Source of the DNA: Sinotaia quadrata
Taxonomy: Eukaryota > Mollusca > Gastropoda > Architaenioglossa > Viviparidae
Reading direction: 5' to 3'
Length of the DNA stretch: 64,000 nt
Assembly (NCBI GenBank): GCA_028829895.1
Contig: CM054182.1
Span: 84,996,046 to 85,060,045 of the forward strand
Shown here: one piece after another, positions 25,066-38,800 of the stretch
How positions within the stretch are numbered: position 1 is the first letter of the stretch
Layout: every line of letters begins with the position of its first letter
Made by a program: the position numbers and the translations under genes
Notes under the pieces: model-generated
Databases searched by the model: none
Seen by the model: only the letters and a program-made list of their open reading frames with translations
What the model was told of the DNA's origin: nothing

Positions 25066-27419
25066 TTATATATAGGATATTTTGCTTTTAGCTCATTATT
25101 TCAATAACTTCACAAACAACCTTTGACTTTCATTTCTTAAAATGTACTTAATAATAAACAACTACCTGGAGATGCTATTCCAATTTTTAAAAAAAATTAC
25201 CCCATCAAGTTCAATAGCCTTCAAGTCCCATAAAATTTGGAATCGGAGTCAGGACATTTCTTCCCACTCTTAGACTCCAGTAAAAAACAACCACAGCCTT
25301 GCCTCTGAATTTGAACTGATCCAGATATTGCTGAGTTATTTGGGCACAGATGAACAATTGTCAATACACTAAAAGGGTGGGTATCTATGTGCTGAATATG
25401 GCTCCTGCCTGCACTTGGCATGCATTCAAGATGTACTAGTACATGATTATTTTTATTGTATGTTCTCGGCAAGCACGACATGCATTGAACATGAAAGCTA
25501 GTCAAATTGATTGTTAGTAATTAAATAATTTTCTTAAAAAATAAGATAGAAAATCATGATTTTTATGAAAAAAATATCGCCTTCTGATAGCCTACTTGTT
25601 ATTTTCTGTACTCGAAAATGACACATTTCCACTAGCAAATTGTGAGCTTGTGAGTGGGATTTTTGAGGGTTATGTGTTCCTGAAATTCAAGCAAAAGTAG
25701 GGGTTTCTTCTGCAAGGTAGACGTATATGTTAGAAGTCTGGGCAAATTATGCCCGTTTTAATTAACTAAAGATTTTCTTATTTTTTTTGATTAACTATTT
25801 TTATTAATAAGCGTTTCATTTCTTTTTCTTCTATAATGACCAATGTACTGTTATTGGCCTTGAACTGTGGTGCAATACTTGTCGTGTACAAAGGATTTGT
25901 CATTCGACCGTCGCGCTTGAATGGTTGAAGGTGAAGGGTGGTGGGACACCACTTGCTAAAAACTGGACATTTGATGACCATATATAGAGATATGTTTTCT
26001 GCCAATGACGTAGGTTAAGTATGCAGAAGTAATGTAAAACTCTATAAATAAGGACAGGAATATGTTAAAAGATTTATTCATAAGGACCACACCTAAAATT
26101 CCAAAAGTTGAACAAATTCCATGGATGAAGATTTTTAATTTTAGCCTGCCGTTACTTCAGAGAAAAGGTAAAACATCGAATTCTCAAACTATATTATTGT
26201 ATTAAGAATGCTGTAGAATAATTATGTATTTTTCATTTTATTTTGATGAATTATTGTCATTCTCTCACAGCATTCTGTGGCAATAGTAGTATAAAATCAG
26301 ACCTAATACGTGCTCTGTGTTACTATAACTATTTGATTTATTGAGATGCATATTGATATAGTGGGATGCCATAAAATCTCTACTGATGTGAAACTAATTG
26401 TAATGACTGTAATCCGCATGTACGTGAGCTGGGGCTTTCCACATTTTATTAAGTATTAATTGTAAAATACAGTGAGGTCGGTTGTAAGGGACACCTATTT
26501 CTGTGCCACTTGAACAAATGAGATCAGCGAATTATGGGCCATATGCTGATAGAAATCATACTGTATTTCAGCGGGCTTGATGTGTACCATTTTAGTATTT
26601 TTACCTGCTACACACATTGAGGCGATTTCAGAGACAGTGTGACAAATTCTATGATGTGCCAGTGATGCATTGATTTGTCATATGACTCTGTCAGTGTCAG
26701 TGTGGACTTCTCCAATAACTGAACGCCAGTTAAGTGGAACTGCCAAATGACTTAAAACTAAAACTTATGTTTACAATCTGTTATGAACTTTATGGACAGA
26801 AAAGGTGGTCTCAGAAGACCATTCGTATATCTAGAATCAAAACTAGAACATTTATTAAAAAGTTTTAACTGCTTTACTTGGCACACTTATTGAGTTAGCA
26901 ATCAAGTTCGTTAAGGCCATATGAATTGCTAAACCTGCTACTTAGTTTATAGATTAAACCATATTTAAACACAATTATATCATTAGGTGGTCATTTATCA
27001 GGTGTTATGCAGCTCTCACACACATTCATCAACAAATGCAACAATACAAATAAATCAAAAGCTGTTACTGCATACTTTATTTTCCTTCATTAAATTGAAC
27101 TGTTTCCTTTGATCAAATTAATTTATGAACTCCTTTACTTTTGAATTTTAGACTTTGATGGTCTTTTAACAATTTGAAATAAGGTAGCCATTCCTATGTA
27201 ACTGACATTTTAATATCCAAGAAAGGAGTAGTCATTTAAAAATAAATGTGTTTTGAAAGCCAGGAAAGAATGAGTAACCATTTCTGTCTTTTTTTGAAAG
27301 GAAGTAGTTATTTTAGTGTAAGTGTATCTTGTAAATCAGAAAAGGAGCAATTTTTATGTAAATTATGTCATTGTGCAAACTAGACAAGGAGTAGATAGGT
27401 GTATGTAACTCACAATTAG

Positions 27420-27790
27420 CTAGAATAGAGCAACCATTTTTGTGTAATTGCCTTTCAAAAGAGGGAAACAGGAGTAGCTCTTTCTGTGTAACTGTCTTTC
27501 AAAAGCTGGAAACGGGAATAGTTCTTTCAAAAGTCGGAAACAGGAGTAGCTATTTCTGTGTAACTGTGTCTTTCAAAAGTCGGAGATAGGAGCAGCTATT
27601 TCTGTGTAACTTTCAAAAGTCGGAGATAGGAGCAGCTATTTCTGTGTAACTTTCAAAAGTCGGAGATAGGAGCAGCTCTTTCTATGTAACTGAGTCTTTC
27701 AAATGTGTCTTTCAAAAGCCAGAAACAGGAGTAGCTATTTCTGTGTAAATGTGTTTTCAGAAGCTGGAAACAGGAGTAGCTACTTTTGTG
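27420..27790. repeat. Minisatellite of about 37-45-bp units
   Basis: Eight or nine variable copies of CTTTCAAAAGTCGGAGATAG, GAGCAGCTATTTCTGTGTAA, CTGT. Central units at about 27555-27670 are almost identical, while the outer ones differ by several bases and by small insertions. Confidence 0.88.
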
Positions 27791-28697
27791 TACAACAAAG
27801 TGTTGATTATAAATGGAACTGACACTAACTCTTAAATAAAAAACCCAACCAAAACAAGCTCAAACAAGCTTTGATACAAATGATAGTGTAAAATAAAAAT
27901 AGAACCAATATTCATTAACCTCTAATTCTTTATGTGTGTCAAGAATCTTAAATCACTATGCAAAACCAATAATGCTCATAGAATTAAATTATACAAAGTC
28001 TGTAATAGGTGTAAAATCACATAGCAATAAAAGTATGCAGAATTATAATCCAACAATCAATAACTCTATGAACTTCAAACACGAATAGCTTAGTAATTTA
28101 TTTCATAAGCTTGTTTAATTTGTTTGTGGTGTAAAAGTGTGTCAGCTATATGGGTATCTTAAAGTGAAATCCCTAGGTTAAATAATTATAAAACAATAAT
28201 TTAATTAAATCAATGGTAAAAAATAATAAAACAAACTTATAAAAGCAATGATCATTCAAGGATGAAAAATAAGACAGAAATGCAAATATACACTATTTCA
28301 AAAGCATTACCAATTCTTTTAGTAGGATTAAGTCCCTTCACACTAAAGAAAATCAATGACTGACAAGCATGACATGTTTATAATGTACATTTCCAATGCT
28401 AAGATTGGCTGGTGATAAAACAGACCTTGGACAACAGAATTATCCAAAAATCAATTGTTTGCAGTTTATGGAAAAATTAAGATTTTAGTTTTATTTTATT
28501 CACCTTTTACAATGTAGATGCACAATAACAAATGCTTTTACTGGCATATAAATAAATATCTAACCTGTCTATTGTCTTCCTCAGCAGTGTTTATAGCATC
28601 TTATGAATTGGTAACAAATTCCACAACTATATTTATTTGGATGTCTTTTGCAAACAAGTTATTAAGTCAATAACAGGTTTATATATCATTGTTCTTC

Positions 28698-28796
28698 TGT
28701 CATTGTTATAATAACTATGTTATTATGAAGGCTATTTAGCTAAATGTCATTGTTATAATAACTATATTATTACGAGGGCAATTTAGCTAAATGTCA
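28698..28796. repeat. Direct tandem duplication, about 48 bp x 2
   Basis: Two copies of CATTGTTATAATAACTATRT, TATTAYGARGG, then ATTTAGCTAAATGTCA lie directly beside the TIR element at 28818-29301. Confidence 0.8.
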
Positions 28797-28817
28797 ACTC
28801 TTATTAATTTTTATATG

Positions 28818-29301
28818 TACAGTGGTACCTTGCATAACGCCCTGCAGAACGAACATTCCGCATAATGAACGACTGCATGGCTCGCAGAACGAACTTGTTT
28901 CACACAACGAACCATACATACACGCAAAAACATTGCATTTCCCATGAAAAAATGGCCGAATCCGGCCAGTCGTGTCTCCGACCCCGTCTGCAACCACTCG
29001 TGGACAATTCTGACAACTAAACACTGGACTGGAAAAGAGACCTATGTGTGTGGGAAATGTACATAAGTGTGTGTGTCCTCCTCATCCCACCTCCATTTCA
29101 CCTCATCGCCTAATATCTTACCTCATCAACACCTAACATTATATCCTGCTTTTTTGAGTGTCTTTACTGGTGTTTCCTCCCCTGAACACTGCCCCGTCTA
29201 TGGATTGCACGATTTCCTGTAGTAGTCTATGGGATATCGTGTTTCACATAACGAACCTACTGCTGGAACAAATTGTGTTCGTTATGCGAGGTACCACTGT
29301 A
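28818..29301. mobile_element. Non-autonomous TIR DNA transposon (MITE-like), TA target duplication
   Basis: The element runs 28820-29299, 480 bases. It begins CAGTGGTACCTTGCATAACG and ends with the inverse CGTTATGCGAGGTACCACTG, so the terminal inverted repeats match at about 19 of 20 bases. It is flanked by TA on both sides. CAGTGGTACCT ends and a TA duplication are typical of pogo/Tigger-type elements in the Tc1/mariner superfamily; that assignment is from general knowledge. Internal subterminal repeats (AACGAAC motifs) are visible. The open frames inside (up to 76 codons) do not look like a transposase, so the copy depends on a helper. Confidence 0.85.
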
Positions 29302-29801
29302 CATCTACAAACAGTTTTGAATTTCCTTGTTGCATTGCTATACTATTTAATTATTCATTATTTATAGTCTTGCTTATTATTTATCTATTTTAAAAAATAA
29401 TTTTATTAAAATGTTTTCATATTCTGGATATTGACCATTGTATTATATAAATAAATAAATATATGAAAGATCTTTCACAATGTGAAATCTTTGAAAAAGA
29501 AGACATTCCTGAAAGAGAAGAAATGCCTCAAAGTTAGCTGGGTTATAAAATCTTTCTTTATTAGCACAGAGCGATTCATTAGGTAGAGGTTCCAGGATTT
29601 CACTAATCTTGTTTATATACAAACAATTTCCAAAACACGGTTTAAATGATCAAGAACAAACTCATCATTATTACTGATCACATTTGTAAACACAGTCCTA
29701 GAGATTGCATGCATTTAAATGGATGCACTTCAAATTTAATTAATTCTCCACCTGAAAGACACCCTGTTTGTTTGGCAGGAGCGGAAAACAAAAACCCTTC
29801 A

Positions 29802-32800
29802 TTAAGTGGCAAATACTGGTGGAGGCATGCTAGTGATAAATCCTATAGTAACATCATGAAACAGCTTCTGCATGCTAACTCCCCTTTTTATTAAGCAATA
29901 CTGCTGCTGTTGCACTTCTGAAGAATGCTCCAAAATTTCAAACTGACTTTGATCACTGTGTAAAACATCAGCTTGCCAAATTAGTTTACAATGGTCAAAG
30001 TGTCTGTCTGGAACTTTACAGGATTGGTAAGGTTGTTTAGACTGCAGCCAGCTTTTACCACTGTTGTCATCCCCAGTTGAAGTGCTGTATTTACAGCAAA
30101 GGATTTTCTCTGGATGATCAGCATCATACAAAGTAGTTGTAATTTTCTCCATTTCTGATCCATCTGACAATTCAGGTTTTGCACCATCGACCACATGCAC
30201 AAGATCATCTTCCCATCTATGGGCACATGCTCCATTTTGTAGAAAAGCATTTCTGCTGTAGATTCTGGACCTGTCTGAAGTGTAGTTGTCAGAGACAGCT
30301 TGGACAAACTGCACTAAGTGTGATTTGAGAGTCAGCACGGCCATCAACTGAGACAGAATTGTGTTGACAATAGATACACCAAGCTCTGAATGGTCAGAAG
30401 GGGTACTCTCTGAACTTGTTTCAGAATCTTCCTCAAAGTGATTTGTCTCATTGGCAGGGAATCTCAGATTGCTGAGTACTGCCACAGGCTCTGGAATATC
30501 TAGTGTAGGCAGGTGGACCAATGAATGTACAGGTGCTGGTTGATTAAGAGACGAAAGTGAAATAGAAGGTGGAGAAACTACGTGGACATGACGGAGGGCA
30601 GGAAGCAGAGTAACTGGTAGTAGTCCACAAGAGGCTATGGCCAGTGAAGCATTTGTTACAAGAACAGTTGAGCCAACCATAGTCATAGCAGCAAAGAAAT
30701 ATGCAGCAGAGCTAACCAGAAGAACCTGCACAGTAAAATAATTATATGTAATCGAAACCTGCAAACAATAAAATAGCTACACTTAATCATAATCTGCACA
30801 CAGTAAAACTATATGTAATCACAGCAAAATAAATGTATGTATAACACAAACTGCACACAGTAAAACAAATGTATTAGGGTTCACAGGCAATTTAGGGGAA
30901 AAAAAATTTCAAAGGCTTTTCAAGGACTTTTAAGAGCTGAGTAGCAAATACCAACAATATGTGCACTAAAGTTTGCAAATACAAAATTTGTTACAATAAC
31001 TATGACATATACTTTTGTTGCAAAGATAGATAAATTAAAAATGTTCACTACTTTATGATAGATAAGTGCACTTTTATTAACAATAATTGTCACTGGATTC
31101 ACTGTTTGTGTTACAGTTTACAAAATTTGTTCTTTGTGCAATTTTTTTATAATTATTAAAGGCCAACAGAAAACAATAGTTGTCTTTCACATTGTCAGCC
31201 AATCTGCTTACTATAATACACAAGATTCAATCTCATATAGGAATGAATTTACCAAACTGACTTAAACACATACAGTAATCACACACTTGTAAAATACACA
31301 ATTATAAGCTTAAAATGTGTATATTGACAAAATACAGATATAAAATTCACCAAAAATATTTTTCACAAAATCATTCAATGTTATTTTATTTATATAACTG
31401 TTTAAAACTATCCTGAAAAATAAAATGGATATATTCATATTTATTATCTACTTAACTCAAAATGGGTGTAAATTTCATAAATGATTCTGAATATTTTAAA
31501 AAGTTATTTCATTTCAAAGTTGGTATGTATACAAAAAATAACTGAATGTGGTGAAACAGGAATTATGTGAACGTGGCTTCATGGAAATATATCAAGAAAT
31601 CTTTTTCATTGTATTTGTTATATGTATAAGAGAATTCAGTGTAGAACATATGTAAGTCTTTTCACAAACAACAAGACAAACTAGATAACTGATAGGTAGT
31701 TTTAAAAAAGTGTTTTAGTAAAATTATCTACACAAAAAAAACATGGTGACATTGTGTACTGCAAGTAGTTCAAGGCTAGCTATTCAACTTATTATTTCTA
31801 TTTAGAATTTCTCATTAGTGAAAACTGTTTCTTGTAGGTGGAAAATGATCAATGATTAAAAGACTTTCATACTATACCCAACTTTAATCAATTAATATGA
31901 AATATCTACATATACTTTCAGTCTGTATGTACAGTGACATACTTCTGACTAATAATATTTTGCAGTCTGGGGCTAAAAAAGTTAACCCACAAAATTGCTT
32001 AATAAAAAAAAAAAAAAGAAAAAGGCAGGGATTAAAAGCAAAGACACCTGCTTAGTTGTAACCAAAGCAACAAATTCCCAGCCCCAAATTAAAAAAAACC
32101 CCAGTAAACATACCTTAATCCACTCTATTCCAACATCTGGCATTATGTGCTTAAGACTGGGGTCACCCCAAAGAAGGCAAAAGTCTGTATAGGTGAACCA
32201 ACCACGTTTCAGGCCTTCTCTTAAAGCAATGCTGCATTTTTAAAGGATCACAAAATTCAATAGTAAAATATCAGATATAACTTTAAACTGTACTGTTACA
32301 AGTGTTCACAAAATCAAAAAAAACAATAAAACTATTGTTATGCATTAGGCATTAACTTTAAAGTGTAATTTACTAATTATAGGTCACAAAACAATAGTAA
32401 GAAAATCTTTTACACTGTAAAAAAGTTACAAATGAAAAGGCATTTTCAGTTCATGAGATTCACAATAAATGCATAGAATTAATTTGGTGCTAAAGTTAAT
32501 GGAATATCAAACTAAAATTTACATATACATAAAAAAGACCTGTTTACCCTAGGGTAATATCATACGAACAATGTTAAATCAATCTATTGGTAATATGAGA
32601 AGCCTGTCAGCAATGTTTTAATATGCCACCTGAAGCAAGGGATTTCTTCCAAAAAGCTAAAATTTTAATAAATAAATTACTAACAAAGATCTGAAAATGA
32701 AAGTTAAAAATGGTGCATTTTATTTATACACAGACAGAAAAAGATTTCTAGGGAAGGCAATCCAAAATTGTGATATTATGGGTTTTGTATACTGGTTTGT

Positions 32801-35800
32801 CTAAGGGTTCTCAATGTCAAAATTTTTTAACCTTTCTGTAATTTTCTACCTATCATCTTTAACAGTGTAATTTCAGACAATTCTCAAAAAATAGTTAGGG
32901 CTAATAATCTCTAAGGGTAGGCAGGTCTCATAATATTTAAGTTTTACTGCAAGAATCATCAAAAAGCTTGCCTTCTTTCAATAGATAACATGGCTTGATC
33001 AAAGTCATCTCTTTTTATAAACAGCTCCCAGTCCTAAAATGTATCAAAAATTAAAAAAAAAATGATAAAAATTAAAATAAGCAAACTTTGAAATTATGGC
33101 ATAAGTCTTATGTATGACAAAAAACCCCATCAAAAGATATAATGGCTATATTAATAAAGTGACAAGAAATTATTAAATAAGTTTATACCTATTGCTTTTG
33201 TAAGTTTTCGGAAAGTGATCCAACTGTTTCTTTGCCACTAATAAAAAAATACCTTTGACACTCTTATATAAAACAAGAATTCTATAAGGAACTGTCCTAT
33301 TGTCTAAAAAACCAAGCATACTGTAAGGAAAAGTCTTATCCTACAAGGAAGAGTCCTAATGTTGAAAAAACAATCATCCTATAAGGAATAGTCCCATTGT
33401 CTAAAAAAACCAAACAAGCATTCTATAAGGAACAGTCCTACTGTCTAAAAAAAATACAAAAACAAACAAAAAGCATCCTATAAGGAACAGTCCTAGTGTC
33501 TAAAAAAAAAAGCATCCTATAAGGAACAGTCCTACTGTCTAATAAATATTCTATAACTCCTGTATGGTCTCAGATTACATAAGTCTCAACCTACAGCAAT
33601 CAGCTGACACTGAGGCTCTAATTCACCATACTGTCAGAACATTTTATATTTGCAATTTGTCAAATAAATGTGTTATTAACTAGTGCTCTCACTCAGCATA
33701 CTGTCAGAACATTTTATATTTGCAATTTGTCAAATAAATGTGTTATTAACTAGTGCTCCCACTCACCATACTGTCAGAACATTTTATATTTGCAATTTGT
33801 CATATTTTACAACTCTGTTAATATTAATAAGCTTGGGACTTTATTGGCAAAATAAATGCTATAAGACATTATTTTGCCACTGATTCTTTAATGGACACGA
33901 ATATTTATTCACCAAATTCTGACTTATGTACTAAATTGGGTATGAATGTTCTTAAGAACAGAACTTGTTTAAAACCCTCAACCAGAATGTACTTCTGTAA
34001 CAGAACTAGGAAGAGCCTACTTGTTCAACAAAGATGAGTAGTCTACAACTCCTACACTTCTGAAACAGAACTAGAACAATCTAGTGTCTAATAAATATAA
34101 ACATTGTATGAGAGAAATTAATTCAATAAAGAAATCGGCAATAAATAAACTTCTGTGCTATACATTGCACAAATTCTATCTTCTTAGAAGACATTTTCAC
34201 TCAGAAATAGGGGCTTCAATAAATAAATAATTACTATCAAGTCTCTACAACAATTTTTGACTTGTATATTGTAATTTTGTTCAAAGTGTTATAAACATTA
34301 AAAAAAATAATAAACTGAAATTTTATTATTTTAAAAATTGTAATCAACATCATTTAGGAAATAGAATTATTTAACGACTCAAATTATAGTAAAATTATTT
34401 ATAATAAAATATACAGACATTAAAAATTGTATTTAAATGCTTCTCAATGAAATTATTTCCCTTTGAATATGTTTTATTAGCAAACACTCATCCTTCATCT
34501 GTTTGTAAATGATCACAAATTACTAGGAAAAAATAAAGCACTGGAATAATTATAATTGCAAAAACATTGTGCTTGATGCTAATAGCACTAGGATTGAGGA
34601 GAAATAAAAGTATACTTTCACCACTCGTTTTTAAAGAAACAATAAAATAGCATTAAATATGACTATTTGCCCTTGCCATGGCATTGAGAAATTCCTCTTC
34701 CATTCGATTCACTTCATCTTTATCCATTCCAGCAGTCTCTGCCCATTCACCATTGAAGACTTCCTCATCAACACCCTCATCGTACAGGTACTTTGAAGCC
34801 ATCATCTGAAGCAGTGTTAATTCATAATGAGGAGGAAAATAAAAATAAATATGTGCTCATATGCAGAATTTAACAGACCCCATATGTAACTAGCAAAATA
34901 GACAAATTATTTATGTCTGTTTATAAAGCAGGTTGCAACATTACTAAACATTATTTTAAAAAAAATATAATAGAAATTAATCTCTCCCACAAAAAAATAA
35001 TAAAGAAAAAAGCAATTCAGTAAAGATCTTTTAGTTACTTGGGATAATCACAAGGTGCTGTCAACCAGCATAAGAGCTGGTAAGATTAGTGGCCTGGGAC
35101 TTAATAGGTGGGATCTTATAATGGTCATGTGTTTAGGTGTCTGCTGTTTCCGTAGTATATCCTCAGCATGTGTAGACATGCATAGAGCTTACTTCAGCCA
35201 GTTTACCCATCTATGTTTATGTAGTTGCAGGTAAGAGAAGGATATGTTGAGGAATGCAAGTTCTGTTATATATATATATTATCTGTGAGATATGTTTATG
35301 CTCATATTACTGTAACAATTAACAGGGTTTTGTTTTGGACATAACTTGTAAGATGCACAATTAGAATATGTATCATAGAGGTGGTTTTGTTTGTTGCTAG
35401 CCGATTTACAGTATCTTGTCTTCAATTACGCTTATTGCTCTCTTGTTTTCTATTATTGTTAGGTCACAGGAATATTCTTTTAATAAAATGATTTTCCTTA
35501 ATTATTAGAATAATAATACTATTCATAAATAAATGACTGTTCATATTCAAATATATGTATATTGCTTATTTTACATATTAAAAAAAATTGTGGTGACAAA
35601 ACTGAAAACTTTATGCAAAATATGATGATCAGAATCTGACACTGAATCTTTCTTCTATTCCTGATAAATTTTGCTTCAAAACTCAATGTAAAAACTTTCC
35701 TTTTTTTTAATTAAAAACTTGATAGCATTATGTTGGGTGGCAGAATAATAATTACTGGGGTTAGTGTGTGCATTTTCAAGTATATTGCTATTTCAAGAGG

Positions 35801-38800
35801 CTGGCTTTCTTCATAGCATTACAGTATAGTTTATCAAAGAAGAAAATTTTTGGCAGATAATTTCATCAGAATATTGCATGTACTGACTTATATGTGAGCA
35901 GGATATGATTTATTAAATTAAAATATCTCATAAATGCCAAACAGACTTCATCTATTGTGTAATGGCATCACTACTTGATGCCATTTTTAAATGTGAACTT
36001 TGTCAGCTGAAAGTTAGAGCAAAAGTTATCCGCAATGAATGTTAGATATCCCATGAAGTTTTGACTTTTAAACATAAATAAATATTCCAAAGAAAATATT
36101 ATATTCAGGAGTGAAATTGTATTTTATTAACTACAGTTAATATCGACTGAGGAAATAAAATTCCAAAATGCTTGAAAAGAACCTGTTTGTCTAAGTGTAC
36201 TTAGTAACATCTGTTTAATCAATCAAATAGTTTTTACAAGCTGCATACAAACTTATTAAATCAGACCATTAGTCTTTCAGTATGCAGAAGACCAAAAATT
36301 AGAATGTTAAAAAAGAATACCCACCCTCCCCAAACTTAAGATCCTTTCTAAACTTTTATGACATTTTACTGATTTTCCACCACACTAAGAAATATCAGGC
36401 TCTCAAATTTTCTGATTCACCAATTACAACAAAAAATTATAGCTAAGAAACATTAGGCCCTCAACATTTGATTCACTAATTACAATGGAAATTATAGCTA
36501 AGAAACATTAAACTCTCAACTTTTCTGATCCACTAATTACAATGGAAATTATAGCTAAGAAACATTAGACTCTCAACATTTGATTCACTAATTACAATGG
36601 AAATTATAGCTATGAAACACTAGGCCCTCAACCTTTCAGATTTACTAATTATAACAGGAATTAATGCTAAGAAACATCAGGCTCTCAACCCTTCTGATTC
36701 ATTAACTACGATGAAAATTACAACTAAGAAATAGAAGACCCTCAACCATGTTCCTTAGCACATATAAAGAGTTCAAGGAAGAGTTAGGAATCAACCAGTT
36801 CATATAAGCAGATGAAAACACCAGATTTGATGATCTATACTCATTAGTTGATTAGCCAATGACAGACCACCACAAAATCAGTACCCTGCTGAAAACCCCT
36901 GATTTAAATACTTAATGATTATTATCACTACTGTTCTTGCAAATCAAGGGCAATAATAAAATAAAACAAATAAAATTTAAACATGTTTCATAAAACATAA
37001 CAAATTTTGACCAAATCTCACAATACCATTGATATAAAAAAGAGGTCAGAAGAAGACATTTTCTTGACATGATCGGGTTGCTTGTGCTGTAGGCGCTTGG
37101 CATACATCATACTCATTGCCATGGAAGACGGGGAGACAGAATCTTGGCTACAAAAACAAAACACAGCCCATAAATATTCTGAATGTAGGATCAATTGTAA
37201 TTTAAAACATTAGTAATAAATACTTACAATTATGAAGATAAAACTGTAAATTACAATATTATAGCAACTATGACTATTTTATAATTCATTTCAGGTCAAC
37301 AGTTTAAAATGCTGATATCAGTCTAGAAATGTAAAAAAAAAGTATAAATCAGGAAATATAGCATTTTTATTCATGTAATAATTTCATGACAACTTTTCTC
37401 ATTTATTACAGCCTAAAAATAATTTTTATCATTTATTTTAGTCTAAAAATGAAATAACAGAAAATGATAATATACTCAGTGCAACATGAAATTAAGACTG
37501 CAATACAGATATACAAAATACAAAACCAATTACAAGAGTTGATATTTCAATTAATAACAATTAACATTCACCAGGACAATACAGATTAATGACAATGACA
37601 GATAAAAAAATTACATGTATATTAGTCTATTGATGCAAAAAACATTGAATAGGTAGCAGCTAATACTAAAGAAACAGGTTTTTATACTTATAGCAAGGCC
37701 TGACAAGACCTAAGTGGAGGAGATATCAAAGGTATATATCAGGATGTTTAAAAAAAAAAACAACCTGTTATAAGATCAACACCCAACCACAAATCTTTGA
37801 CATAAAATGTAATGCTGCTTGTCTTGCATATTTTTAATGTGCTGTGTTAGATTTTACTAATTAATATGTACATATAATACAAATGCCCAATAATCATTGT
37901 AAATACAAATTAGTACATTAATTATGAAAAGAAATAAAATCTTTTACAAGACAAATGAATATTTAAGTCATAGTTTTGCTAGATTTAACAAAATTTCTGT
38001 TTAGAGAAATATTCCCATGCTACTTGCCCCCACTCCCTCCTCGCTATAATGTAATTAGTGCTGCTAATTTCAGTATGATAGAGGACAAACATACCAAGAA
38101 GTGAGCAACACATTAATAATAGTGAAACAATTACTACCACTGATAAATGTCTAAAACTATTATATTAATAGGTTTTTCAAAATATTAAGAATACACAGTA
38201 AACTACACTATGACACTGAAAATTATACAAATCAAAGCCATTTCTGATAGAAGTACCAAAGTATAATATAAGTATAAAAAATAACAAAATCATAAAATAA
38301 TAAATTAAAAAATATATCTCTCTTTTATAGCTGAACCAACATTTGAACAAGAAATTATAATGGTAATTATAATGTACCATTATAACAGAAAGTGAAATAG
38401 AAATGATTATAATCCTATAATATAGGTTTAGTATTTAAGTAAATAATGTAAATGTAAAATAAATAAAAGTGCACAATACTATTTTATAGAGTATTTAATG
38501 TATGATTTGTTCATACAAACTAATAGGTAATATTAAGCTCCTGTGGCAAAACAATAATGGACCTCTTATTAGGAATCCAGACAATATGAGTTATAATGAA
38601 TGACTGATAAAGAAAAACAGACTATGTCAGCAGATTTAAATAGCTTATTAAATAAAATGATAGATAAGGACTAGAAATGTTCATATATAAAGAACTTAAG
38701 AAGTATTAAATATCTTTTAAAACAAAATCTAGGATCAGACATGCTCATTTTTCAGATAAGAGATTAGTTATTGCATATTAATTATTATAATATTAAATAA

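Larger units (their letters stand above)
21697..29801. other. Intergenic region between the galactosyltransferase gene and CNPPD1
   Basis: About 8 kb. It should contain the non-coding 5' exon and promoter of the minus-strand galactosyltransferase gene and the 3' UTR of CNPPD1, neither of which I can place firmly. The slightly GC-richer stretch with CpGs near 23590-23900 is a possible promoter. Two minisatellites, a transposase relic and a TIR element are listed separately. Small open frames such as 25778-26005 (minus, 75 codons) match nothing I know. Confidence 0.5.

Noticed and set aside
28794..29024. 76-codon ORF at the left end of the TIR element
   Set aside because: It is Cys-rich by chance, overlaps the TIR and shows no transposase motif.
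29981..30307. 108-codon minus-strand ORF inside the last CNPPD1 exon
   Set aside because: It is an alternative-frame shadow of the CNPPD1 C-terminal coding exon.
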